A stretch of 64,000 bases of DNA from Pseudomonadales bacterium (GCA_013215055.1 JABSRQ010000018.1:1969-65968); one strand, 5' to 3'. Shown: positions 18,355 to 27,725, numbered from the stretch's first letter. Notes: a model not told the origin generated them from the letters alone. Made by a program: numbers and translations.

Positions 18355-19230
18355 TCACGCGCTGGCTTTGAGATCAATCACATCGGCAGAGACAAACTGA
18401 CTGATCCATTGGAAGTATTCATTGAAGTCGGGATCGTCTAACAGTTTTTCCTTGTTGGCATCTTTCATCACCCAGTAAGGGAAATCACTCTCCAGGCTTT
18501 CTCTATAACCTTCAAGCATATCGCTCTTAATTTGTTTGTTGGCATTTTCCAGGTATTTATCCTTCACCAGCTTGATGCTCAGCGGCGTGAAATAATAGAC
18601 ATTCTGTAATTCCATCCTGTTTTTATCACGCGGAATAATCATATAAAGATTCAGGATAGAGAAGTTTAAGCCAAAGGGCTTCAGATCATTGTTAGCAATA
18701 AAGGGGCCCTGTGCCCATGAGGTGGTTTTGGTACGGAAACCGGCATCGATACGCCCCTGTGTCAGGTTGATTAGCCGTGCCAGGATGGGCCTGTCGGAGA
18801 AATCTGCATTGGAGCTATCCATATCCAGGAAGGATTCATGGCCGCGATATTCTGATTTGTGATCAATATCATAGAGTTTATGAATCGATTCAAAATGTCC
18901 AAAATCTACCGCATCCGAGGTTAATGCAATAATACTGACGGGAATCTCATTGGTATCATGGGCACAGGGTTCAATATTGCCCATATCATATTCTTTCAGA
19001 TCCCAGGGCGCTGAATCCCCAATCCAGACGGCCATAAATTCATTGATGATTTTATAGGGAAGCTGCTGTTCCTCTCCTTGAAACGTAAACGTGACTTCAT
19101 AGCCCTCGGGCTTGTTACGGATCTCGACCTTGCCGCCCATCAAGTCTTGCACGGTATCGTTGTCTAGAAATTCACTTTGATGGCAAACAGGTATCCAGGT
19201 TTCTTTATAGGGGAGGTTGTTAATATTCAT
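18355..19230 (-). CDS. Rieske-type oxygenase catalytic subunit that lacks the Rieske domain (KshA-like)
   Basis: 291 residues from the ATG at 19230, chosen because AAAGGATGAGC precedes it. The N-terminus (YKETWIPVCHQSEF) is the usual start of ring-hydroxylating oxygenases. The chain then passes from GGKVEIRN through YEVTFTFQGEEQQLPYKIIN to EFMAVWIG with no CxH...CxxH [2Fe-2S] motif, so about 60-70 residues typical of the family are absent. The catalytic domain is complete. It has DAVDFGHFESIH with iron ligands His112 and His117, and a C-terminal DFPYW (Asp249), with the KshA-like ending FNEYFQWISQFV. KshA hydroxylates 3-ketosteroids; this protein could not receive electrons in the normal way. 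It lies 15 bases from IS91 copy 4. Confidence 0.8.
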   Translation of the reverse strand: MNINNLPYKETWIPVCHQSEFLDNDTVQDLMGGKVEIRNKPEGYEVTFTFQGEEQQLPYKIINEFMAVWIGDSAPWDLKEYDMGNIEPCAHDTNEIPVSIIALTSDAVDFGHFESIHKLYDIDHKSEYRGHESFLDMDSSNADFSDRPILARLINLTQGRIDAGFRTKTTSWAQGPFIANNDLKPFGLNFSILNLYMIIPRDKNRMELQNVYYFTPLSIKLVKDKYLENANKQIKSDMLEGYRESLESDFPYWVMKDANKEKLLDDPDFNEYFQWISQFVSADVIDLKASA

Positions 19231-19508
19231 GCTCATCCTTTAATGCTTCTATTATGGGCGTCACCCATGCTGTGGGCTGCACAAAACAGAAGTAGGTTTG
19301 ATACGTCCAATTATAGTCTGAAGAGCCGGGTTTAAAAGTGAAGCTTTTACAATTTATGGCGAGGGGGGGGCTCGTGGATCACGGGATGTTATTCCTGCTC
19401 TTCTCTTCATGACAGTGCAATTCATGGCCCAGCCCAGCCTATGGGTGATTGCTGATATCTTGCCGCGATTCGCTACTCTTTATGCAATGTTGTTCAGGAA
19501 AGAAAACA

Positions 19509-19820
19509 TGGCGCTGCACACTTACCTGCCTTTTGTACGCTGGACCAAAGATTATTCTCGTCAGACGCTGATGGACGATAGCCTGGCGGCCGTGATTATC
19601 AGTTTGATCATGATTCCGCAATCTCTGGCCTATGCCTTATTGGCAGGTTTACTACCGCAGCTGGGTTTATATGCCTGCATTCTGCCCTTATTTATGCCCT
19701 TGTGGGTGGTAGCTCGGCTTCCGCTGTGGTGATTGCAGCAAGCCAGCTGGGGAATATATTAGGTGATGCCACGGTCAATAGTCAGCGGGCACTGTTGCAT
19801 GAACAATTGCAGCTGCCGGT
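19509..19820 (+). pseudogene. Broken SulP (SLC26) anion permease, N-terminal remnant
   Basis: From ATG 19509 the frame encodes the classic SulP start: LPFVRWTKDYSRQTLMDDSL, then AAVIISLIMIPQSLAYALLA and GLLPQLGLYACILPL. Near 19695-19705 the frame breaks. A second frame continues with GGSSASAVVIAASQLGNILG, which corresponds to a later SulP segment, so a deletion joined distant parts. Nothing of the remaining membrane helices or the STAS domain is present. An upstream in-frame ATG at 19409 is less likely. The end abuts the convergent barrel gene. Confidence 0.78.
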
Positions 19821-19844
19821 ATCGCAGGCAAGGACCTTTAGGTC

Positions 19845-20900
19845 TCAGAATGTCCATAGGCCGTTGAGTTGGACTATCAGGTTATGGGCCTTCCTGCGCT
19901 TGAGACTGTCTGAGGCGATTAGCAGTTGTAATGGACCCGTATCATAGCCGACGCCTAGTGTATTCAGTGAGGATAAATAGACATAGGCGCCTATTTCAGT
20001 TTGTGGCCAGTAGCGAAGCCGTAACTCGCGGTGTTGTTCCAGTAGAAACAGTTCGGTTTGCAGCTGTTGCGTTTGCCTGAATTGATAGCCCCAGCGTAGA
20101 CGCCATTTTGTCGGCAGGGATTGTATATGGTCTTTTTCGCTTTCCAGGCCGCTTAGGGCTGAGCGCACATCCAGTTTTCCATCTTCATCGTAATGTACCC
20201 TGTCTGTGGTGAGCATGGCCGTGGTTGTATACATATCATGCCAGAATACTTCATGAAATAGATCCATGGCGTTTAACTGCAGCTGATGTTGGGCGGAGAT
20301 CTGCCATTGCAGCGTCATATCGATGGCCAGCCCCTGTCCGGTTTTATTGTGCACGGGCCTGTCGAAGATGGCGTCTCGGGTATAGAAATAGTCTAATTGC
20401 AGTTGCCCCTGATAATCCTCTGCATGAGTCTCTATATGCCCTTGTATATCGCCATCGGTCATTTCATAGGCCTGTAATAGCTGTGCCGAAATATCGATGC
20501 TGAGGTTGGAGATAAATGTAAATGTATGACCGATAATAATGCCCTGACTCTGTAGCTGATTGGCAGACAGCGCGATAGGGAATCGCTTATTGGCAGGCAT
20601 CTCTTTATCTGATTTATTCAGGTGAATAATTTCTGCGGTGCTAGCGGATGCGGTGGCATAGGCATCCTGTCGATATAGCAGTCCTAAATAGCTGTTGTTA
20701 TAGCGATAGCCCAGTTCAAACCGGCCCATGAGATAGAGATAGTCGCCACTGTCATAATCTTGATCCAGATCGTGAGTGACATCGTAGATAGAGAAGGATT
20801 CGCTGAAAGCTTCCAGCGTATTGTTACTATAAACAGCCTGTTCAGCCCAGCTGCAGGTAATGATTAACAGGCAGGCCATCCCCAATAAAGCTTTTTTCAT
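19845..20900 (-). CDS. Outer-membrane beta-barrel protein of unknown function
   Basis: 351 residues from the ATG at 20900, with a normal signal peptide (MKKALLGMACLLIITCSWA). A TTG four codons upstream lies in the T tract of a terminator and is rejected as the start. The mature chain is made of alternating strands with tyrosine-rich turns (LYLMGRFELGYRYNNSYLGL), consistent with an 14-16-strand barrel, and ends in phenylalanine (QLNGLWTF). No family recognised. It follows the large lipoprotein gene on the same strand but is separated from it by a strong terminator, so read-through or an own promoter is needed. Confidence 0.7.
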   Translation of the reverse strand: MKKALLGMACLLIITCSWAEQAVYSNNTLEAFSESFSIYDVTHDLDQDYDSGDYLYLMGRFELGYRYNNSYLGLLYRQDAYATASASTAEIIHLNKSDKEMPANKRFPIALSANQLQSQGIIIGHTFTFISNLSIDISAQLLQAYEMTDGDIQGHIETHAEDYQGQLQLDYFYTRDAIFDRPVHNKTGQGLAIDMTLQWQISAQHQLQLNAMDLFHEVFWHDMYTTTAMLTTDRVHYDEDGKLDVRSALSGLESEKDHIQSLPTKWRLRWGYQFRQTQQLQTELFLLEQHRELRLRYWPQTEIGAYVYLSSLNTLGVGYDTGPLQLLIASDSLKRRKAHNLIVQLNGLWTF

Positions 20901-20914
20901 ATCCTTATACAAAA

Positions 20915-20933
20915 ACGGGGGCAGGGCCCCCGT
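20915..20933 (-). terminator. Rho-independent terminator of the large lipoprotein gene
   Basis: A perfect 8-base stem (ACGGGGGC/GCCCCCGT) with a three-base loop, followed on the minus strand by TTTTT. It lies about 20 bases after the lipoprotein stop and 15 bases before the next start. Confidence 0.85.
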
Positions 20934-20951
20934 TACGTCCTTAGCTGTGTA

Positions 20952-23312
20952 TTACTCTAACGATTCGATGATTCCATTTTCGAATCTGACCAGGGTTATT
21001 CCACCTACGCTTTCATCGATGGTGGCGTATTGTGTTGTGCCAACTGATAGTGTGCCGGAAAGCACATCGTCAACTTCCATTAATACCATTACCACATTGT
21101 TGTGATTGGTGATGGTGACAGTGGTGCTGACCTCATCCTCTGCCCCTCCGGTGCCCATGGTACGAATAATGGGGGCAGAAATGTCGTAGCGTTTGCCATC
21201 GTAGGCGATTTCTGCGCCGACTTCGGCGGAATTTAATCCATCTCTGGAGCCTGTTAATGTCACACGGGTTTCATCGGATATGCCGGCTAATGCCAGGGTG
21301 AGATTGAGATTAAAACTGCCGCTAAGGAAGGCTTCGGCGGTCTCCTCCGAGGCGACTTCTTCTTCGCAGTTGGTCGTCACGATGAGGCAGTCGGATTCAT
21401 CGACGGTATGCGTATAGCCGTGACCTGCTGCATTGAAGGAGATGACTGCGCTGATCGTGCTTTCACCATCGGACATGCTGCCATTAAAGCTGATTGAGGC
21501 GGTTTCGAAATCGACGCTGCTGCTGCTGGTACAGTTCATCGGCGCGCTGCTACCGTCTATGCAGTTCATCGCATCGGTTTCGGTTTCCAGTAGATCGGCA
21601 TTGGCATTGGTTAACGCAAAGCTAAAGTCGCCGCTGAGGGTATTGCCTGACGTGCTTATGGCCACGCCCATTTCATCTTCACCACTTACCATCGCTGTTT
21701 GTGTCAGGGTCGCGGCCAAGTCGAAGGTGATGGTGATGCCGGTGAACTCCTCATCCCATTCATCTTGAAAACCTTCGTTAATGACGGTCTCTGTGCGTAT
21801 CGATACGATATTGGCATCTACGCTGGCACTTCCCTCGGTGATGGCGAGGCTGACATAGGCATTGCTGGCTGTGCCGCTAAGGGTGAATGACTCATCGAAG
21901 ACGGTCGTCTCCGTTCTTACATTGCCCACTTCTTCGCTGGTATCTGCTATGGCTACATCGATCATGGCGGTGAAATCGACGGTGACGCCGGTAATGCTTT
22001 GATCCACGCTGTAGTTGTTCATGCTATCGAAAGTTACCGTCACGGTGACCGATGAGCCTTGATACATGATGTCAACTTCTTCATCCATCATCGTTTCCGG
22101 GTTATAGACTTCCTCCACCATGGTGACCATATGGGTGGTCGATGTCGTTGTTGTGCCTTCATCTTTAATGACGGCTCGGGTATCGATGATGGCTTGCATG
22201 GCATAGCCCATGGCGGTAGCCACGGCATCCACATCGGCATTCAGCAGATCGCCCGCTATTTCCATTTCATCGGCGAAGGTCGTGGCCTTCTGCTCTAACA
22301 TCAGCGATGTGCCAAGGTTGCGTATATCGGCAATCATCATCAGCGCTTTTTCAATATCGGCCGCTGCCGCATCGCTGACCGGATGTATATCTACCACTAC
22401 GTCGCCAATATTCTCTGCCAATATGACCGCACTATCGACTTCGGATTGAATATCCGAGAGATCTACCGTGGAGTTAACGTAAACATCCTCCTGCAAGATG
22501 ATGTCGGCCTGCTCATAGATCTCTTTCAAGTCGACAATGCCGGCCCCTCCGGTACCTGCGTCGGCGACTATCCCGTCGTTACTGATACTTTCGGCCAGGT
22601 CACTGAGTTCTATACCCTCATTCAGCACTGCGCTGTAGGTGGCTGCGGCGATCAGGGCATTGCTGGCCGCCTCATCGTCGGCTGCGGCCAGCGCGGCAGG
22701 ATCGGTGATATCGATGGCGGGAAACTCGGTCAGGCTGCCGGTCAGATTGAACAGCGCGGCGACCTTGCTATTGGCTTCGGCTATTTTTGTCGCCGATAAG
22801 CTGCCGCTAGCGGCGGCAATTTCTGCGGCGATATGGGTCAGAGGGGTGACATTAATAGAAATAGCGTTGCCGCCGCTGATGCTGACGGCTGTCAGCTCCA
22901 GATTGTCAGGGATGTCGGCATCTGCACCAAATGCGACGGTGCCGCCCATGCCATCATCACAGCCTGAGGGGATGTCGCAGACCATGACGCTATTGGCATC
23001 TTTGGCGCTGGATTTCACCAGGATGGGGCCCTGATAGTTTACCTCAACACTGTATTGTCCGTTGGCATCGGTGGTGGCGGTGGCAATGGGATCCGTAGAG
23101 ACGACGCCATCGATCACCGAATAGATATTCACGCTGGCAAACTTGAAGATACCTTTGACGATGGTTCCGTTAAGTGTAGTGCTCTGTGGCTCGATGGGGA
23201 CGTCATCAACTTTCTTTTTATCATCATCGTCATCATGCAGGCAGCCGCCGAGTACGCCGGCTAAGGCGATACTCATTGCCCTGGCCAGAATAATTTTTTG
23301 AAAATTTGTCAT
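20952..23312 (-). CDS. Large surface-type lipoprotein of unknown function
   Basis: 786 residues. The lipobox is LAGVLGGC (lipidated Cys about residue 24), followed by an aspartate/lysine run (DDDDDKKK) of the kind seen in exported outer-membrane lipoproteins. Residues about 45-115 look like a carboxypeptidase-regulatory-like beta sandwich (TIVKGIFKFASVNIYSV ... ANGQYSVEV). The rest is a very acidic, serine/threonine- and alanine-rich chain with repeated beta-strand patterns and only a few cysteine pairs (VCDIPSGC, SDCLIVTTNC). No catalytic motif seen. It ends at a strong terminator before the barrel gene, and the two may work together at the outer membrane. Specific function unknown. Confidence 0.8.
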   Translation of the reverse strand: MTNFQKIILARAMSIALAGVLGGCLHDDDDDKKKVDDVPIEPQSTTLNGTIVKGIFKFASVNIYSVIDGVVSTDPIATATTDANGQYSVEVNYQGPILVKSSAKDANSVMVCDIPSGCDDGMGGTVAFGADADIPDNLELTAVSISGGNAISINVTPLTHIAAEIAAASGSLSATKIAEANSKVAALFNLTGSLTEFPAIDITDPAALAAADDEAASNALIAAATYSAVLNEGIELSDLAESISNDGIVADAGTGGAGIVDLKEIYEQADIILQEDVYVNSTVDLSDIQSEVDSAVILAENIGDVVVDIHPVSDAAAADIEKALMMIADIRNLGTSLMLEQKATTFADEMEIAGDLLNADVDAVATAMGYAMQAIIDTRAVIKDEGTTTTSTTHMVTMVEEVYNPETMMDEEVDIMYQGSSVTVTVTFDSMNNYSVDQSITGVTVDFTAMIDVAIADTSEEVGNVRTETTVFDESFTLSGTASNAYVSLAITEGSASVDANIVSIRTETVINEGFQDEWDEEFTGITITFDLAATLTQTAMVSGEDEMGVAISTSGNTLSGDFSFALTNANADLLETETDAMNCIDGSSAPMNCTSSSSVDFETASISFNGSMSDGESTISAVISFNAAGHGYTHTVDESDCLIVTTNCEEEVASEETAEAFLSGSFNLNLTLALAGISDETRVTLTGSRDGLNSAEVGAEIAYDGKRYDISAPIIRTMGTGGAEDEVSTTVTITNHNNVVMVLMEVDDVLSGTLSVGTTQYATIDESVGGITLVRFENGIIESLE

Positions 23313-23928
23313 AAAATCCCCTCAATATTGTTAAGCAATAGGAACGGATTCTACTAATGGCAAAGGCCACAAAAACTTCCGTATTTCTGGTGTATTAGTC
23401 GCTGGGCTATGGCCAGCTAGATTTATAGCGTAGTTTAGGATATTGGGCTTGTCTAAATAGATTTCCACACAGCATAGTGCTCATTGCTAGGTATAAGAAA
23501 TCCTGCGGTGTTGCGACAAATACAGACTGCGGCGTTGCTAAAAATTACTCTCAATCTGTGAGCTGTCTGTTAGGCGGCGTATCTATGTCGGCAGGGAAAG
23601 AAAGCTGCAATTTCAAATGTTCGTTTTACTTAATCAGCTGCGCGGCGTGAACTTTCTGATCTGATTTATAAAAAATGAAGGGGCTACGGTTCCAACTATA
23701 GGGCGATCTGTGTTTCGGCTTTGTATGAAGTGCATTTTCCAGCCTCTGATTTTTATTTTGCTTTGCAATCTGTTGCTAGGCTTGCAAATTGAAAATCTTC
23801 TTTGTTCATTTGGCTTGTGCTGGTGTATGGGTTATCTGGAAAAGCCCATGTACGGGGTTGTTGAAGTTTTGGCATGAGCTTCGCAATACCTTTGATACGT
23901 TCCTTTTCTTTTATCCGAAAGTATTGTT
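23313..23928. other. 616-base region without a recognisable gene
   Basis: Upstream of the lipoprotein on the minus strand. AT-rich, many stops, no recognisable remnant. A 68-codon plus-strand frame (23929-24135) at its right end has no homology I can name and is not called. Confidence 0.4.
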
Positions 23929-24399
23929 ATGAATGCAAGAATATTAATTGAGCCGTCAACGGCGCGGAAGAAACGGTTTTACCATAGTTGTATTTCTCCG
24001 CAGAAACTATTGAACCTGGATTATGGGTTGTTTGTTTCCCTGTGTACGGTAGGCACACCGTCCAGCAAAATATGTTATCTGCTGCAGCTGGAGTGGTATG
24101 AGTTTGAAGAGTTGAAACGCCTGTCGGGCGTCTGATTGTCAGTAATGAGCATTTGAGACTTCGTGATCGTGGTAAATGCTTGTTGCTGCACTTTTTTATC
24201 GGCGTAATAGGATGTGCCAAGGATGGCGCTGTAGCTGAAAGTTTAACACTCTAAGTCTAGCGGGCTGCTTTGCCGCTGGATTTTTTATGTGGGTTTTGCA
24301 GTAGGTCTGGGGGCGCGATGATGGTTAAAGCGTTAAAGCGTTTAAGTGGATTTTCCTTTCCTGTCTTTTCCCTCTGTAAACAGCCTTATCAATAGGGTA

Positions 24400-24573
24400 T
24401 CAACTGCTGGATTTCAACCTGGTGGCGTTGATTTTTCTGTAGCTTCTAAAACCGAAGCTGATGTTATCCGTTAATGGATAATCGATGACGGCAGAGATGC
24501 CGTCGGCAATGTCATTATTATCGTTCTGGTTAACCGGTTCGGCATTGAAAGCTGCTATGTCATCATCAGGCAT
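24400..24573 (-). pseudogene. Possible C-terminal remnant of an exported protein
   Basis: 57-codon minus-strand frame: MPDDDIAAFNAEPVNQNDNN, then DIADGISAVIDYPLTDNISF and GFRSYRKINATRLKSSS. The alternation near 'DYPLTDNISFGFRSY' looks like an outer-membrane barrel end strand pair. There is no ribosome-binding site. It is more likely a decayed tail than a gene. The rest of 24136-24671 shows nothing I can assign. Confidence 0.25.
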
Positions 24574-24671
24574 TTACAGCGGCGCTACACAAATCGGAGT
24601 CAATCAAGATTGAGTACCACCTCTGTCATCTGCTAGCATGCTTGTCTCTGGTGAAAAATAACGGCATTTAC

Positions 24672-26123
24672 ATGAGTATCGAATACCCCCTATTAATTTC
24701 TTTTATCGGCTATCTTGCTTTAATGATGGTTATCGGTTTCAGGGCCTATAAGGCAACTGACACTGTACAAGACTATATCCTCGGCGGCCGTAGCATGGGA
24801 CCGGCTGTAACGGCATTAAGTGTTGGCGCATCTGATATGTCGGGTTGGCTGTTGCTGGGTTTGCCCGGCGCGGTTTACATCGGTGGACTTGGCGAAGCCT
24901 GGATAGGTATTGGTCTGGTTCTGGGTGCATGGCTAAACTGGCTATGTGTTGCTAAACGACTTCGCATCTACACCGAATTCACCGATAATGCACTGACCCT
25001 GCCAGACTTCTTCGAGAAACGCTTTAAGGACAGCACGGGCTTGTTAAAACTTGTTTCTGCGGTGACTATTTTGATATTTTTCACCTTCTATGCATCATCA
25101 GGCATGGTCGGTGGTGCCATTTTGTTTGAAAAAGTATTTGGACTCGATTACAGCCTGGCCCTGCTTATTGGATCAAGCATTATTGTAGCTTATACTTTTG
25201 TTGGTGGTTTTTTTGCCGTGAGCTGGACCGATTTCTTCCAGGGCTGTTTAATGCTAGTGGCCTTGCTGATCGTGCCTGTGGCTATCTTCAGTCAGCCGGA
25301 GATTCAAGATTCACTGGATATTATCGATCCGGCTATGCTGTCCATGTTCAGTGAAAACACCAGCATGATAGCGGTCATTTCATTACTGGCATGGGGCTTA
25401 GGTTATTTTGGCCAGCCGCATATTTTGTCGCGTTTTATGGCCATTGATAACGCTGAACATCTAGCTGTATCTCGACGTATCGCCATGAGCTGGATGCTTG
25501 TCTCGCTAATCGGTGCCTTGGCAACCGGCATTGCCGGAAGCTTGTATTTCGCCGAACAGCCATTAGCTAATCCGGAGACTGTATTTATATATCTGTCACA
25601 CGTGGCATTTAACCCGTGGATTGCAGGATTACTTATTGCCGCAATTTTATCGGCCATCATGAGCACCATCGATTCTCAGCTTTTAGTCTGCTCCAGTGTA
25701 ATCACCGAAGACTTTTATAAAAAGTGGCTACGCCCTGAAGCCAGTAACAAGGAATTGATGTTGGTCGGGCGCATAGGCGTGCTTGTTATCGCGGTTATCG
25801 CCGGCATGATTGCCCTTAACCCGCAGAGCAACGTGCTTAAGTTAGTGAGCTATGCGTGGGCAGGGTTTGGCGCTGCTTTTGGCCCCGTTGTACTGTTGTC
25901 ACTTTTCTGGAGTGGCTACAGCCGAAATGGTGCCATTGTGAGTATCGTCGTCGGCGCATTAACGGTTGTGATTTGGAAGCAGGTTTCAGGTGGGGTTTTT
26001 GACGTGTATGAAATCTTGCCTGGATTCTTTTTCGCCGCTTTGTCCGGTGTGTTGGTCAGTAAAGTATCGCCACCCGCTGAAGATATCAATGAGCAATTTA
26101 GAGAATTTACATCAAAACTTTAA
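24672..26123 (+). CDS. putP: Sodium/proline symporter PutP
   Basis: 483 residues from ATG 24672 (an upstream TTG at 24642 adds ten implausible residues). It is a member of the sodium:solute symporter family with about 13 membrane segments. The PutP-specific block SDMSGWLLLGLPGAVY around residues 57-72 binds sodium and proline in the E. coli protein. Other conserved blocks are GFGAAFGPVVLLSLFW and the GYFGQPHILSRFMA motif. Length is close to E. coli PutP (502). There is no putA gene beside it. Clean sequence without decay marks the start of the intact half of the window. Confidence 0.95.
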   Translation: MSIEYPLLISFIGYLALMMVIGFRAYKATDTVQDYILGGRSMGPAVTALSVGASDMSGWLLLGLPGAVYIGGLGEAWIGIGLVLGAWLNWLCVAKRLRIYTEFTDNALTLPDFFEKRFKDSTGLLKLVSAVTILIFFTFYASSGMVGGAILFEKVFGLDYSLALLIGSSIIVAYTFVGGFFAVSWTDFFQGCLMLVALLIVPVAIFSQPEIQDSLDIIDPAMLSMFSENTSMIAVISLLAWGLGYFGQPHILSRFMAIDNAEHLAVSRRIAMSWMLVSLIGALATGIAGSLYFAEQPLANPETVFIYLSHVAFNPWIAGLLIAAILSAIMSTIDSQLLVCSSVITEDFYKKWLRPEASNKELMLVGRIGVLVIAVIAGMIALNPQSNVLKLVSYAWAGFGAAFGPVVLLSLFWSGYSRNGAIVSIVVGALTVVIWKQVSGGVFDVYEILPGFFFAALSGVLVSKVSPPAEDINEQFREFTSKL

Positions 26124-26543
26124 ACAATATATCAACGTTTTTCTGTAGCATCAGGATAGGGTTTAGGAAGATGAAATCCCAGGGCAGGGTACTGCCAGAG
26201 CCTTCAGATTTCTCATGTTCAGGTCGTTGTTCAGTGATTTTGGGTAAATATTTTATTTTGTATTTTAAACTTGCTTGATGTTGTGGTTTGGCACAGTAAG
26301 GTCATGTTTTCTTCATCATTTTCTATTATGGCAGGGTGAAATTCTCATCAGGACTGATGAGGCATTGCTGCTTTATCGATAGCTATTTCTGAATGGGTAA
26401 ACACTGGGTTTTTATGTGCTTGAATCCGTTGATGCAGTATCTCCGTGCTTCATTGAAAAGCCCATGGGTGGTAAAATTCATGGGTGTAGCAACTGATACT
26501 TTTGACGAATACACTCTGATTCGGGTTAATCATTTAGGAATAT
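26124..26543. other. 420-base intergenic region with one palindrome
   Basis: No gene found. A perfect inverted repeat CTCATCAG-GA-CTGATGAG lies at 26344-26361, about 180 bases before the next start; it could be an operator but matches no regulator I can name. No LexA-type site was found, although ydjM of E. coli is LexA-controlled. Confidence 0.4.
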
Positions 26544-27263
26544 ATGGCGAATTTTAATGTTCACTTGAGTGCAGGTGTGGCCACCGGCGGCATGTTGGCT
26601 GGCGCGACGATCTCTAGCGCGGCAACAAGCGCCGCCGAGGCTTTACTGCTTTGGGGCTTGTGTATGGCTGGCAGTATTTTGCCGGATATCGATAGTGATA
26701 GCTCCACAGTCACTAAGATGTTATTCACCGGCTTTGCCGGCATTGCTGCGGTGTTATTTACTCTGCTGTTTCATGGCTATTTCGATTTAATCGAATTATG
26801 GGCTGCCATGTTGCTGGTCTTTCTTACTGTTCGTTTTGTTATCAGGGCGTTTGTACACCGGTTAACGGTGCACAGAGGTGTTTTCCATTCATTGTTGGCT
26901 ACCGTAACATTGGGATTAGCGACGATAGTGATCACAAATGTTGCTTATCCCGATCATGTACTGATGGCTTTTTTAAGTGGTGTTAGCATTACGCTGGGGT
27001 ATTTAAGCCATCTGCTGCTGGATGAATGTTATTCGGTGGATCTGGAAGGCTTAAGCATAAAGCGTTCGTTTGGCAGTGCGATAAAACCTTTTAGCATGCA
27101 TGATAAAACCGCCAGTATGATGATGTTATTGGTGGCGGTGTTTTTTTATTGGCAATTACCAGCACAACTTTTAGAAGCTGATTTTTACCAGCAAATGTCG
27201 ATACCCTCGTTGGGGGGAGATAAGGATAACAGCCTGGCTAACGCTATAAAAATAAGCCAATAA
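26544..27263 (+). CDS. YdjM-like membrane-bound metal-dependent hydrolase (DUF457)
   Basis: 239 residues with five or six membrane segments and the three conserved metal-binding blocks of the YdjM/DUF457 family: LPDIDSDSS (about 51-59), HRGVFHS (about 112-118) and HLLLDE (about 156-161). The N-terminal NFNVHLSAGVATGG is also typical. Family members are inner-membrane proteins of unproven substrate; some are SOS-regulated and some resemble phospholipase C-like enzymes. The gene stands alone. The C-terminal 60 residues after the last helix are variable. Confidence 0.85.
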   Translation: MANFNVHLSAGVATGGMLAGATISSAATSAAEALLLWGLCMAGSILPDIDSDSSTVTKMLFTGFAGIAAVLFTLLFHGYFDLIELWAAMLLVFLTVRFVIRAFVHRLTVHRGVFHSLLATVTLGLATIVITNVAYPDHVLMAFLSGVSITLGYLSHLLLDECYSVDLEGLSIKRSFGSAIKPFSMHDKTASMMMLLVAVFFYWQLPAQLLEADFYQQMSIPSLGGDKDNSLANAIKISQ

Positions 27264-27583
27264 TAGGGTATCTATCGGCAATAAATTTGCGCCTATTTTA
27301 CCGTGTTGAGCTCTCCATAAGAGAGCGAAGACCGGGGGGCATAATATAGCCTGGGTTAGCTTAATTAAATAATCAGAATAGCACTGCATAATTTGGGGAT
27401 TTGGAAAGCGTTTGCTACGCAGTTGAGCTGGTCTGTTACGGATATACAGTATTCCATAGCGTAAAAGTTGTGTTGGCTAAAGTGTATTAACGGGCGTCAA
27501 AAAGTAATGAGTACGAGAACGTGTATTAGAAAAAATCTTGGTTTAACTTAAAGGATATTAAAGGGGACTAACAAAGTAAGGGA
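27264..27583. other. 320-base region between the YdjM-like gene and the tRNA cluster
   Basis: No gene. GCTCTC-CATAA-GAGAGC (about 27309-27325) forms a short hairpin but lacks a T run in either direction. The end of the minus-strand tRNA transcript should lie here. Confidence 0.4.
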
Positions 27584-27670
27584 TGGTGCCCGGGATCGGA
27601 CTTGAACCGATACGCTATTGCTAGCGGGGGATTTTAAGTCCCCTGTGTCTACCAATTTCACCACCCGGGC
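27584..27670 (-). tRNA. tRNA-Leu (TAA)
   Basis: 87 bases including an encoded CCA. Acceptor stem GCCCGGG/CCCGGGC, anticodon loop CTTAAAA (anticodon TAA), long variable arm as in class II tRNAs, and GGTTCAAGTCC T loop. Last of three tandem minus-strand tRNAs. Confidence 0.97.
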
Positions 27671-27725
27671 AACGAGCAATATTTTTTAGAGTAGGTATTG
27701 GTGACCTACTTTCCACATTAAAATG

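Noticed and set aside
21433-23264. Several long plus-strand frames (e.g. 21433-21768, 22383-22799, 22639-23034)
   Set aside because: They are antisense to the lipoprotein gene and arise from its acidic, codon-biased sequence; no ribosome-binding sites or family resemblance.
23927-24220. 97-codon minus-strand frame and the overlapping 68-codon plus-strand frame at 23929
   Set aside because: No recognisable family, no ribosome-binding site, and the two overlap completely; neither can be supported.
26400-26543. LexA box upstream of the YdjM-like gene
   Set aside because: Looked for CTGT-N8-ACAG in the region before the start and found none.
27309-27325. Terminator for the tRNA cluster
   Set aside because: GCTCTC/GAGAGC forms a short hairpin but there is no T run in either direction.
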